DNA of 64,000 bases, taken from the NCBI GenBank assembly GCA_028015205.1, contig CM051521.1, positions 98,618,513 to 98,682,512 of the forward strand, in the 5' to 3' direction. Below are positions 12,710 through 26,956 of the stretch, in pieces. The DNA is from Mytilisepta virgata (lineage: Eukaryota; Mollusca; Bivalvia; Mytilida; Mytilidae). A program made the translations under genes and the position numbers. The notes under the pieces were generated by a model. That model was not told the DNA's origin. It did no database searches and was given only the letters and a program-made list of their open reading frames with translations. The stretch's first letter is position 1, and every line of letters begins with the position of its first letter.

Positions 12710-14642
12710 CTAGAGGCTCTCAAGAGCCTGTATCGCTCACCTGGATTTAACTTTTCATCTTGAGCAGACCTAAAAATTTAAGTGTTGCAGTCAATTTGGC
12801 TGATTTTTCTATAGGATTCTATGTTAAACTAATTTCAGCTGTGGCAGTCATCTTGGTTGACAGTCCAGTTTCTAAAAGAGAACCATCTAAGGACCATTTC
12901 TGCTAAGTCTTGTTCCAACTGGCTAAGCAGTTTCAGACTAAAAGATATTAAACAAAGGTCGGTGTGGCAGCAATCTTGGTGAACGGACATATTTCTGAAA
13001 GAGGACCTCCTAAGGACCAATGCTGCCAAGTCTGGCTCCAATATGTCAAGTGGTTTCAGACAAAAAGATTTTTCAATGAAATTTTCCATAGGGCCCTATG
13101 TTAAACTAAGTTCTGCTGTGGCGGCAATCTTGGTTCACAGTCCACGAAATCAGACACATTTCTAAAAAAGTGACCTCCTTAGGACCAATGCCACGAAGTC
13201 CTGCTCCAATATGTCAAGTGGTTTCAGACAAGAAGATTTTTCAATGAATTTTCCATAGGGCCCTATGTTAAACTAAGTTCGGTTGTGCGGCCATCTTGGT
13301 TGACAGTCCGGGTCATCGCACAAATTTCTGAAAGAGGACCATCTAAGGACCATTGCTACCAAGTCTAATTCTAATTGGCTTAGTTGTTTCAAACGAGAAG
13401 ATTTTTGAGTGATTTTCCCATAGGGTCCTATGTTAAACTAAGTTCTGCTGTGGCGGCCATCTTGGTTCATAGTCCACGAAATCAGACACATTTCTGAAAA
13501 AAGACCTCCTAAGGACCAATGCCACCAAGTCTGGCTCCAATATGTCAAGTGGTTTCAGACAAAAAGATTTTCAATGAATTTTCCTATAGGGCCCTATGTT
13601 AAACTAAATTCGGTTGTGGCGGCCATCTTGGTTGACAGTCCGGGTCATTGGACACACCTCTGTAAGAGGACCATCTAAGGACCATTGCTGCCAAGTCTGG
13701 TTCCAATTGGTCAAGTGGTTTAAGACGAGAAGATTTTTCAATGAATTTTCCCATAGGGCCCTATGTCAAACTAAGTTCGGCTGTGGCGGCCATCTTGGTT
13801 AACAGTCCGGGTCATTGGACATATTTCTGAAAGAGAACCTCCTAAGAACTATTACTGCCAACTTTGGTTGCAACAGGACTTGTAGTTTCATATAAGAAGA
13901 TTTTTGAAAATCAACCCCCCTTTTTTTCTATTTTTAGTAACAGCAGCCATCTCGGTTGGAAGTCCGGCATGCCAGAAATAATTTTGGAAGGGGGCCACCC
14001 AAGGACCATTCCACCAAAGTTTGGTCTCATTTGGCCCAGTGGTTTGAGAGGAAAAGATCTTTAAAGGATAGTTTACGCTGGATGCCGTATTTAAAGGGCA
14101 AAAACTCCTATAAGGGGTCAATCAACGATTTTGGTCATGTTGACTTATTTGTAGATCTTACTTTTTTGAACATTTTTGCTGTTTACAATTTGTCTTTATC
14201 TATAATAATATTCAAGATAATAACCTAAAACTGCAAAATTTCCTTAAAATTAACAATTCAGGGGCAATAACCCAACAAAGGGTTGACCGATTCGTCTGAA
14301 AATTTCATGACAGGTAAATCTTGACCTGATGAACATTTTTACCCCATGTCAGTTTTGCTCTAGTTGCTTTAGTTTTTGAGATACAAGACAAAAACTGCAG
14401 TTTACCCCCTATGTTCTATTTTTAGCCATGTCGGCCATGTTGGTTGGCAGGCGGGGTCATCAGACACATTTTTTAAAATAGATACCCTAATGATGCTTGT
14501 GGCCAAGTTTGGTCCAATTTGGCCCAGCAGTTTCAGAGGAGAAGATTTTTCTAAAAGTTAACAGACGACGACGACGGACGACGGACGACGGACGCCAAGT
14601 GATGAGAAAAGCTCACTTGACCCTTTGGGTCAGGTGAGCTAA
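12710..14642 (+). mobile_element. Family F element F3, complete
   Basis: Begins CTAGAGGCTCTCAAGAGCC then TATCGCTCACCTGG. The core has about eight tandem units carrying CATCTTGG near 12848, 12971, 13125, 13291, 13458, 13623, 13790 and 13956 (later periods 165-167 bp). A GAC/GGAC microsatellite (14562-14592) is followed by GCCAAGTGATGAG and a hairpin at 14610-14640 (AGCTCACTTGACCC / GGGTCAGGTGAGCT), then AAAAA. It lies between the last CCDC6 exon and the ceramidase gene. Confidence 0.8.
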
Positions 14643-15599
14643 AAACATGAAATTCAGTATCCTTGTAACTACATATTTTAAATGAATGGAAAAAAAGTTA
14701 ATTTCCACACAAATCAATGAATCCACACTAGTCTATAAACATGAGCAAATTACATGTTAGTGTGTAATTATAAAAACACTCAAAAGTGTGTTACAACCTT
14801 CAATCTTAAAAACACAACAGAGACAGTTGGTATCTGGTAACTGATTATCAAAGTGTTTGTTAGACATAATCATAAAATTTCTACACAATCGGCAACAAGT
14901 ACTTTATCGCTGTTTACCCGTTTAATAATTCTTAATAAAAATGAATACGGACTAACGGACTAGATCTTCTGACATTTCTAACAATCTACACTTATCCTTG
15001 CATTGCATCTATTGTGACATCATTTTTAAACTAAAATTCTTGTACGGTTACTTTTAATATTCCATGAAGTGGTCTGACAAAATATCAGCCAATATAATAT
15101 CTACTGCTCTAAGTAACACACTGATAATATCACAGAAATTTTCTTTAATAATCTAAAAATATCTCTTTGCTCCTACTTATATTAATTTTTTAACATGCTT
15201 TGTTATTTGACAAATCCTGTTAAATATGAATTATTTATATTTAAAAAATCTTTATTCCATCATCAACCAGATAAAAAAAACAACCACAAGGTTTCCTTCT
15301 TGATCCTTATCATATCAGTAAAGCTTCTATTCTAACAAATAAACTTAAAAATTATAAATAAACAATAACTGTTGGATACTCTCAACCTGTCCAACTTATC
15401 TCTAGAACAATGTATTAATATAAACTGATGGATTCTTTTTTCTAGCAGTTAATTCACTGCGAATGACTGAAATGACAAAGAAATGCAAAGCACAATCAAA
15501 ATCCCAGTTATCTCCCTTGGGATATCTTCCTGTCCAGGCAGTGGGTAAGCATTAAACATAAATCACTTTTAGCACCAAACAAGAAAAGTACTGTTTTCT
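14643..15599. other. Probable CCDC6 3' flank / 3' UTR
   Basis: AT-rich, non-coding. A TTTATT on the plus strand at 15251-15256 would be AATAAA on the CCDC6 strand, about 345 bp after the stop, but other AT-rich hexamers compete. No repeat end was recognised here. Confidence 0.35.
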
Positions 15600-18500
15600 T
15601 CAAGTTTTCTCATTTCTTTCTGGAAAACTGCTGGGTCTAGCAAATTTTTCTTGACTGGGCCTAGGCTTCTGAAAAAAAACCTCAAAATTACTATTTATTG
15701 CAACGGAAAGAAGGGTCAAAGTCAACAGCAAATTGAAACCATAGGATTCCACAAGATAATTTAAAATCTTAAAATAATATACCTATCTTAATTTCCATTT
15801 AAGAACAAACTGAAGCCAAGATTAGATTTGCAAAATTCTTATCAAAATTAACAGCATTTGACAGTGAGGTTATCATATAACACATGATCATGTTTTAAAT
15901 TTTTTTTTATTGAAATGTTTAATGCATCAAAATTTTGTGTGATATACATATCTTTTTGAGGACTACTAGTTTTAGTAACTTATTATGACATATTGGAAGG
16001 TTGCATGAAATATACAACAACAGTGTTGGAACTCACCACTCGCCAACTCACCAAAGTCGAGTACCATTTTGGCCAGTGATAGTTTGGGGGCGAGTTATTA
16101 AATCCAATTGCTCACCAGGACATGCTTCTACTATTTAAAGTCCAAATACTACTTCTTAAAATAAAATAAAAACCCAATTCGTCACTTTGTATACATTTCC
16201 GTCAGTACTACTCGTGAACAAAAACGTGTCTGCAATCCCTACTTAGCATAACGGTTTTATGTCGGTGTTTTCTGTTTAATTGTTAAATAAAACAAATCTG
16301 ACATATCAAATAATATGTTAAAGTTGATTTTGTTTTTTTAATTAAAGAAACATAAATTACGAAAATCTAGCCAGAAATCATGAAATTTGATATTTTATGG
16401 ACCCGGGTTTGATATCATTATTTTGATTTGTAAATATTGTATAAAAGTTCACCTTGTTGGATAGACTGAATAGCTTGAATATGACAGATGATTGAATAAA
16501 ACGATAACAAAAATACATGTAGTTTGATATTGCTTTAAGACAACACATGATGCTAGCCATTTTGTTGAGTCGAATCAAATTATATTTGTTTTTTGGCAAG
16601 TATTGCAAAATGGTTACTCGCCAAAGTTTGGCAACTTAATAGCAAATTTGGAAAGCAACAATAGGACTGTACTTGCCAAAATGGTGAGTTGCAAAAAAAA
16701 TTACCACACTGCAATACACAATTCTGAGGTGTTATTACTCGATTTTTTTCTCCTGATCAGACAAAGCCATTGTCCATTGTGAATAATCACAGGAGATTCA
16801 ATCTCAATAAGGGGTGTCAGGTAACCTAATAAATTTCATATGTCCATTTTTGATCAATGACCCATGCATGTACCTGCTACATGTATATGGAGATTGATCC
16901 ATTATATATATATTGGTATTGAGAGTTTATACCACAGTGAAAAAAATATTTTCAATAGAACATATTAGATAGCTTGAAACTAGGTTGTTTCTCACAACAT
17001 AAACCCTTTTCTTGTCTTTCCTTTTGTTGCAAATGGACACTACTGAATACAGTTCAACATGTTTGTAACAGAAGCATACACAAAATGAAATTGAATGGCC
17101 TTTTGCAAATTAATTGGTTAACTCTGCCCAATGTTCAATAAAATAGAGTAATACAATCAGTTGGTTCATGTGTGAATGGACATATACATGTACGGACATA
17201 ATAAGCAGTATGTTCAAATGATATATATTAACTTTCACTTGATGAATTCAGAAAATAATTTGCTCAAACATGTAAATGTACTATGGTTAAGATATGTTAT
17301 AAATTGTCATTTAATAGAAAATTTTTAAACTGGTTCTATGGGCCATCTTCAACTTCCAGTTGGGTGTGAAAGCCTTGATGTTCCTTTGCTTAAATTTTGT
17401 TACATTTTTTAAGTGATTTTGAGTGAAGAATTAATCCACCATCTTTCATGAAAATTTTATTATCCTACAGACGACCTTTGTCACTTTTAGATTCTAAAGT
17501 ACAATGGACATATTTTGTGTCTGTAAATTGGGTGTATCATATATTTAGAGTAAAATACATACATTTTTAATATGCATTATACATGGCTTTGCAAGACCTG
17601 TATCATCTACCCTATAAAGCACTCCTAAACCTATATTGCATACCCTATATCACACCCCTACTTGTAACATACTTTTATTCTGTTCAGAGTTCTTATATGA
17701 TATAAAGAATAATACATGATCAGACCTACATTAAATGCTAAATCAACCCTCGACGGGCCAAAGGTCCTCAGGGTGATATTGGTTACTTTGGTTGATATAG
17801 CATGTGATATAGGGCCATGTATTATTCTACATGTAATGTTCTAGTATTTATAGTTCTGTATTGTTGCACGTACATGTATGTTCAAATGATAACACTTACC
17901 TGCATGTGAGAATGTACAGGTGGGGATGTCCCAGGTAAGTGGTGCGGAGGGTGAAATGTTCCACTACTCGTACTACTGGTACTTCCTGTACTCCTCCTCA
18001 TGGGACTTGGAGGACTAAATGCTGGATAATTCATTCCTACTCAAACATGAAAATATTGAGCTGGATATAATGACTCAAAATTTCATTTATCCTTTCGTTT
18101 TATGAAATTAAATAATTTTTTGCTCAAAATAATTATACAATCTGTTAACCAATCATCAGTTTGCAAAGGATAGATATGTCTGAAAATGGTATATACATGT
18201 AAAATACAACATAGTGTTCCTGGATTATGAAAACAATATATATGTTATGGACAACAATACAAACTATTCTTCATACTTACAAAAAGATAAAGTCTTCTTT
18301 AAATATTGGTTGTAATTAACTCAATAGATTTCTAAAGATTTCTTAAATAAATTTTCTATTTTCAGTAACAGAGGCCATGCTGGTAAAAAGTTAGAATTGT
18401 CAGACACCATTTTGAAAAATTTGTCTCATATGGTCCCAAATGCCTCACTGTTTAAGGAGAATATTTTTTGGCTGAATTATCTTTTTTAACAGCTTCCATA

Positions 18501-21500
18501 TTGCTCTAAGGTCTGAGACCTGGGTTACAGTCCTGTAACAAAACACCCAATGGGTGATTTAATCAAATTTTGATTTCAGTGGTTGCTGAGGATAAAACTT
18601 TTTTCGTCAAAATGAATGAATGTATGGCTGACAGACTTTTTCATAAAAAAAAGTTCTGAAGTATACAAATTTAAAGATACATGGAAATATGTGTGATACA
18701 CAGTAAAACAGTAAATTATCTTGTCAACAAAATTTAAATGTATATTGGGCTTTGCCTGACTTGATCACTACAATAATTTATTACATTGTAACAATATATC
18801 CTGGAAAAGTGAATTGGTTTATCGGACGATAAATGTATAGTGTGTGTTCAATGAACCATATTAGCCTTGGTGTCGTGTATTTTTGTCACAACCCCTATGG
18901 GTTGACTAGATAATGATCTGGATATACTTTGAGAACCAAATGAGACAATGGTCTATGTCTCTAACAATTTCTAAATCTTACCTGGAGATATAGGTCTGGA
19001 TGTGTTTGGTGAACCATAGGGGATAGGACTCGATACTGTTCTTGGTCTTACACCATGACTCAAATCTTGTTGTTTTGTCATCTCATTAAAATGCCTATTG
19101 TAAATAAAACATATTTAATGTACTGCAATTATCTAATTTTTCGACAATAAAATACACCTATGTTTGAGGAAAATTGGAAAGTCATCAAAAATTTAGAATT
19201 TTTGTCTTCCTGTCCTCAATTTTTGATACCATAAGATCGAACTGGTCAATGCACTTTAAGAATAGGAAATTTGTTATTTAAAACAATATTCATGTTGAAG
19301 ACGAAAATAGTAGTGAACTTCAAACAACCTGCCATGTTGTTGACAAATATACAACATATGATCTGGATTCAGAGCATCTCACAAATAAATTTTTTTAACA
19401 CATGTTCAACGTTTGTTGACTTCGTTGTTTTGTTAGAATATCTATAACAAAATTTAAATGTCGAATAAGAAGATTTGTTTTCTAAAAGAATTGTTCATTT
19501 CATTTAAATATTTAAAATTTATTCCTCTGAGAAACATGAATACGCAATTCCATTTCCGAACTTGATTCAGATTTCTTTTGAAAAGTAAACTTCTAGGTAG
19601 GAAAAAAATCAATAAAGTTTACTTGTTTCAATAATTTTTAATAAGATAGGTGGTTAAAATGGTTTAGATAAGGACTGAAAGTAAGTAACTTATGGAAAAA
19701 GTTAAAATTAATGACTGTTTCCTTGAATTTTCAAAAGTGTCAAAAATTAGTCATTACGGTAATTATACTGTACTATACAAATTTATGTTAATGTCAATTG
19801 AAACTAAGCCGAAATGAATAACTGGCTTAAATTTACAGTTATGTTGTAAAAAATGTATACAAGGCTCAGAAATAAGAAAAAGATAAGAGTTTGCAGTAGT
19901 CTCACTTTTGAACCATGTACTGTAAGCATGTTCACAAAATATACCCTCGCTTTAAGATACTGTGCTTGAATGGTGTTGCTTAATGCTTTATAAGAACCGT
20001 TATCTGTTAAGATTTTTTTAAATCTATAAGGAGTTACAAGATCAATACCAAACCGAATAAGATAATTTAATGAGCATCAAGGATGAAAAAGTCAAGTTTT
20101 TGAATGTATTATTAGGCATATAACCATTACAACAGTAAAATTCTAAACATATCGATGCCAGACCATATGTTTCCCAAAAGTTAAGTTTAAAATGAAATAA
20201 ATCAATTCATGTTCTATTTTTTGGTATATTTAAACCAATGTTGCTAAGATATTCTTCAAACTATAAATATCTGAGAGTCTTCCAAGAAATATTCCAAAGT
20301 TAGAATTACAATGTTTGAAATTTAACTGTCCAAGGGTTAAAGCTGACAAGAACTTAAGTCAGCCATGTTTGTTTTTCTTTTATTTATATTGTCTGCTTTT
20401 ATCACACATTTGTAAATTTTTAAGGGTTGCTAAAATTTGTGTAAACTTTGCGTAAACTTTGCTTCAGTGCACATTTTTTTTCATAAATTTTCAACATGGC
20501 ACCAATATATTTTATATCTGGAACTAGACCTATCCTGAAAGGGATTAATACCACCCGGCAGCAACATGTCTGTTTTGACAAAAGTTCAAATCATTATATT
20601 TTTCAATTTACTTGCCCAAACAGAAAATCCTGACAATATGCATGTCTCCATAATATGATTTAACAATTCATAAATTTTCATGAGAATCATGCAGGTAATG
20701 TAGGAAGAGTTGCGGACAACACATGGAACGAAGTTTTGTTTCAAAATGCCTAAGTCCAAAGAGCCATATCTTTTACATTTCTTGTCCAAACAGAAATTCC
20801 TTATAATATGCACATCTCCATAATGTGATCTAACATTCCATAAGGTTTCATGAGAATCCTGCAAGAAATGTAGGAGGTGTTGTTGACTTTATTTCTGACA
20901 GACAGACTGAAACCTATATACCACCCCCCACCCCTCAAACTTTATTTGTGGGGACTATAATTAAGTATAATGCCCTAGCAGCCAAAAACTGAAGGAAATG
21001 TGTTGTCTGAGAATCATATAATTTATTTTATGTGGCATAAAAGCATACCTTTCATCATCCATTTCAAGACTAGATTCACTTTCTGATAGATGTCGACATA
21101 AGTTTTCTCTCCTCTCCATTTCTAACTGTAATTTTCTTTGAAGACGTAAATTCTCTTCTCGAATATGTTTTTCTTCCTGTGCATATTGCGCCATCTTTTG
21201 TTCATCTAATAAATATAATGTATAGAATATGTGTTTGACTAGAAGCCCAAAATATATGTAGCAAGGCTGATATGAAATCATCTTATGGTCAAAAAGTATG
21301 TTGAATTTGAATGCAAGTTCTATGAATTTTGATACAATGAAAAATGTATTTCACTGAATTTGTGAATGTCCCAAAATTCCAGATCCATTTTGAATGCCAT
21401 CTTCGTCAATGAACTGGACATATACACAAACTTTTGGGGAAAAAATGATGTTTTTTCTTTACTACCTTAACAGACCTGAAATGTCAGTGAAGATTTAGTA

Positions 21501-24500
21501 ATTTTTAACACTTAATATAACAATAGCTTAGTAGTAAATAAAAATAATTCAGTTCAATATGAACCTAGCATTTCTGCCCTTTAGGTCAATTTAAAAAAAA
21601 ACTTTTAGGCATAAAATCAAACTCTGGACAGTGGTTCACTTCCGCACCATTACACCTATGCTGCACTTCCCCAATGCCGCCAACCCTGTTCCAATGCATA
21701 GAAGTACATGAAGATTCTTGAAAAAAAAATGTTATGAATGAATGTTTGATGACATAAAAGAAAGAAAAATGTCACAAACACTCAAAACGTCATTCAAATT
21801 TATGTCTCCCGCTACATTTTCCAGGGAATCAAACTGAAAAACAAGATGAAACCCAAGTGCTGGCTTCAGTAATACCAAATGTTAATCAATGTGTGGAGTT
21901 TGCCATAAAATAATACATACTAAACTTGCAGATATACACAAAATGTATTTATAAATATAAATACCAGTTAATGGAAATCTTACGTTCTAGCTGTGCTCTT
22001 CTGAGACATTCCTTTAAATTATTGACCTCCCCTCTCAATTTGTCTATATGCTGTGTTAGATTTTGGGCTGTGTCACCATTGTTTATATCCCTTGGAGAAG
22101 GTGGACCTGTCACAGGCTGATCTAACTTTTCTTGAAGTAATCTGACATATAAAATTAAACAAAACTACAGTTAAAAGTATACCAAAAATAATTTTAAAAA
22201 TGGAAAAATTTAAAGAAAGATCTGAAATGGTTATCATATAAATTTTGAAAATTGTTTCACATATGAAAACTGCCTCATGAAACTTCCAAATCAATTTTGA
22301 ATAAAATAAATGATAAACATAATAAAAAATGTTCATTATATTAAATTAATTGTGGTAGAAAAATCATGCAATAATTTAGGTTTTCTAGAATACTCACAGA
22401 ATTCCAGTAATTTTTTTTTCATTTTTACTATAGATTTTTTCAAAACTTTGTTCTACAAGAATTGAAGAACTACCAAAGACCTGAATTTTTATATATCAAA
22501 ATTACCTTTTTTCTGCTTCCAGTTTGTCCATCCTTTTCCATAACCTGTTGACTAGAGACTCTTGTTCTTGTTCCAAAGCATTTTCTAACTCCACCTTTTC
22601 TCTTCTCAGCTGAAAATTAATCAGTGGTGTTTGTTCATTTTGTACCATGCACCCTTGCATAATTTTGATTTCAATTAAAGAAGTAAAGTAATTGATGAAC
22701 GACATGTATCAGTAGTCCTTACAATTCTTTAACCATAAAACCATCAACTTGATTTACAGTTGATCAAATTTCATCACAATTACTATGTTTTTTAAAATCA
22801 AACAGAAATACATCCTAAACTTACTTTTTTTGACAATAAAATACACATACTTTATATGAAAATTTGAGTTTTGTCTTTCTTTCTTCATCATTGTCATTTT
22901 TTGACTCCCTAAGATCGACCTGGTCAATGCACTTTAAGAATAGGCAATCAAAATAATGGGTCATACTTGCAGTATTGTTATTTCATTTTGCTTCTTTTTT
23001 TTACCTTAAAATAGTTTTTTAATGTTGAAGAAGAAACAGTAGCAAACTTCAAAAGACCCCCTATGTTGTCAACTAATATGCAACACTTGATCTGCATTTG
23101 GGGCATCTCACAAATGATTTTTATAACAAATGTTCAACTTCTGTTGTCTCATCGTCTTTTTAGAATATATTATAACTATACCTTTTTAATGTCTAATATA
23201 CAGTGATAAGAGGATATGTTTTGTTTGAAAATTTACTTCTCTGAGAAACTTGAATAATCAATTCCGTTCCGAACTTGTTTCGGATTTCTTTTCAAACTTA
23301 AACTTTCAGGTAGGACAAAAATTCAATAAAATTTACATTAATAATAAGAATTGATCTTTTTTCAATCGATTTATTAAGATAGAAGGTTTAAATTTTTTAG
23401 AAAGACAAAATAAACACTCGATAAGAACTGAAAGTAATTAACTTAATTAAGAAGTTAAAATTACCGACTCTCACCACCTGATAACAACTATCATAACTTT
23501 GGATGTTTTTTTGGATAAAAAAAAAAGAATTATTAAATAATTCAATTCTTGTTGAATTTTCAAGTGTTGAATAATTAGGGTTATTACAGTACATTTCTAC
23601 TGTCTCTGTTTTATTAGTATCAGCTGTTTCAGCCAATAGACTATGATACTGGAATTTATTGTATCAGCATTTGTCAATTTATAATTGACATGGTTTTTTT
23701 AGTATCAACCTTTGAGTTGGAAGTACCATTCACTTTCAATGTGATGTTGCTAAACCAGACAGTCCCAGGAGCCTGTATCGCTCACCTGAACACCTGAGTT
23801 AATCTTTGGTTGGCAGACCATCTTATTAGACATAATTCTATAAGAGGACATTAACCTAAGGACAATTGCTGCCCAATTTGGTTTAAATTATCCAACTGTT
23901 TCCAGGCATAAAGATCTGGACAATATCGGTCACATTACATCATTTGTAGATCTTATCATGCTTAATTTTTAAGTTTACAGTTTCTATCTATCTTTTGTAT
24001 TTTTCAAGAAAAAAAACCAAAATTCACAAAAAAACACATGAAAATCGTTGTTTAAGAGCAATAACTCCTACAGGAATTGAAAGACAATATTGCTCATGCT
24101 ACATTGTTTGTAGATCTATCATGCTTAACAATTTTATAGTTTACAGTTTCTCTCTATCTATTAAAGTTTTCAACAACAAAAAACAAAATTCACAAAAATA
24201 GACTAAAAATTGTCATTTAAGGACAATAACTCCTATAGGAATTGATTAATGATATCGGTTATGTTACATCATTTGTAGATCTTATCATGATTGACAATTT
24301 CATAGTTTACAGTTTCTCTCTATTGCACACCTCCATTTTATGTATGAACATTCTATAAAATATTAAAGATGTATCTCCAAATCTGTAGGTGGAGATAGCC
24401 GGACAACCATGATCTCTTTATGCAGCTAGAACCAAAAGAATGACTTAGTCCAACTACCTGTCATTTTCTGAATATTTGGAAATAATCAAAATTCTGTTGC

Positions 24501-26881
24501 CATGCACACCTTCATTATGTGTATGAACATCCTACAAAATATTAAACTTGTATCTCCAAAACTTTGGGATGAGACAGCTAGACAAACAATGTATCCTAAT
24601 CTGGACGGACATACAGACACATAGACAGACGGACAAACAGATGGATGGACAGGGGTAAGTTAATATGCCCCCGACATTTTGTTGGGGGGGGGGGGGGGGG
24701 GGGGGGCATAAAACCAATAAAGAATTAATACAAATGTACCATACCTGTTCTAATGTAACTTGTTTTGAAAGGGTTTCTCGTTCCAATTTTTCTATCTTTC
24801 TCATTAATTTGTTCACTTGATATTCTTGTTCTTTTTCCAATGTTTCTTCTAGTTCTACTTTCTCTTGTCGAAGCTAAAAAAGCCATCCAATGTTTTATTT
24901 ACCACTTATAAAGACAGATTAAAACATACTTTTCAAGAGCTGTTTTAGAAATGATGACTGTGTATGGGATAATGAAAAGGCATCTCAATTAAAATTCCAA
25001 TGTAATGATTCTTTTTGCAAACTGGCCAGTCAATAATCATTAAATTTTGTTGCACAGTGGAGTAAAATAAAACGTCTTTAGATACTCTGAACATCTATTA
25101 CTGAAACAGCCCTAAGTTTGAGCTTTTTATCTTTTGCCTTTTTTGTTGTTTTTATTTTTGTTTTATTCACCTTTATCCCATTCAACAGCTCATCAAACTT
25201 ATAGCATTGGCTTATGTAGTATATGAGCTGTTTCGCACATTTTTATTTTCTAATGTACATGTTATGCTAATTCCCTAAGTACTGGTTTTCCTATTTTTAT
25301 GTGCAATAAGTAAAAAAATCTAAATATGTACACATCTTTTCAATCCAGGTAATGCATATTACTTCTACCTCTTTAATTTCAAAATTCCCGATATCTCAGT
25401 CTAGACTGCCATTGATTACTAAGTTTTTTTGTTCAAATCCAGCTAGTGCAGGGATTTTCCTACCTTTATTTTGGATCCGAATATCGGCCCCATTCCCAAT
25501 GAGAAAAGGTCTCTTTATTTCCCAAATCATAGGTGAAAATTCCCAATTCCGTCTTAACTCTGCTGTGAAATACTTTTTCTGTAATTCTTGAACTTTAGTA
25601 ACTCTGAAATCGCGAAATTCTATGACCATTTCGCGTTGTTTACATTTTGTACATTAGTTATACTGGATCTGTCAGCTATGTCTTACACTGGTAACCAGTT
25701 GTTTATACTGGTTTATCTACTTTGAAACGAAGCCAAAAATATGTTTAAACATTTGGAAACCAGTTCGACTTTACTTGCTTCTGATGAACAGGATTGCTCA
25801 GGTAGGTAACTCTGGTAGGTAAAAAGTATTTGAATTAGTCCTGATATTTCTTTCTTTGAGCTTTTGAATTCAATATTTAATAATTTACAGTATTTTTGGT
25901 ATTTTTCTTTTTCCCTTATTCATTGTTGAACTCTTTAGGACAACTTTGACAACCGTAATATTTTCAAATCGAAATTAAACAAGCCCCCAAAAATGACATC
26001 CCACAACAGAACATGCTAGAAAATTGTCACTTTAGATTTCACTAATCATTTGAAAGTAATAAATGAGTTAGATGTGAATTATAATATTATTTAATTTCAG
26101 GTCAGTTATTGAATTTTGAAAATTCCCAACTGACTCATTTTACGAGTTGTTTTTCCCACATGACAAAGGCCCAGGCCCCATTTGAAAAAAGGTAGGAAAT
26201 TCCCTGTAGTGGTTAGGTGTGTTAGAATCCAATCTTAATTGACAAGAATTAAGGGCCTCAATAATTAAACACAGCATAATACGACCCGTAAACAATTAAG
26301 AGCGGAAAAACTTTTATACTTGACCCAATAAAGTGTTGGATACTAAAATTTCTAGGTGTGTTCTGCAAAATGGTTGATTTTGGCCCCTTTAATCCCTTTT
26401 ATCTCTGCAACGACAAATGTTACCCAAAAAATGCCAGGAGTAACTTTTATTGCATTTCTTATGACAGACCCTTTATAAAAATAGGATCAATAAAAAAGTT
26501 TTGAAAAATCAAAATCTGTCTCTCTTTCGGCTCCTTATATCTATAGATAAAAAAGAGAAAGTGAAAAACAGATCTTAAAGAAGTTTTCCAATTTTCATCA
26601 AGAAACATTTAAAACCAAAAATCATAAAAATTGGATTAAGATTAGAAAAGTTACACCAAAATTAATGACCCTGAGGGGCCAGATTTCCCAAAATCAATCC
26701 CAACCTGTCTTTCTTATAGGAGACCATTGTGGTAAAATATTTAAAGAATATGTTTAATAAAACAAAAATAAATGAGGTTGTATAAAAACTAGCCAACTGT
26801 GCTGAAAGTGGCTTAAAACCTCAATAAACTGAACCATATCTGATATCTCAAAGCGATTTGTCATTTCCTATATAAACTTTG

Positions 26882-26956
<75 letters not shown>

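Noticed and set aside
20586..20864. Open frame [14 protein letters not shown]
   Set aside because: It spans two tandem units of family J and repeats the same peptide-like pattern; not a gene.
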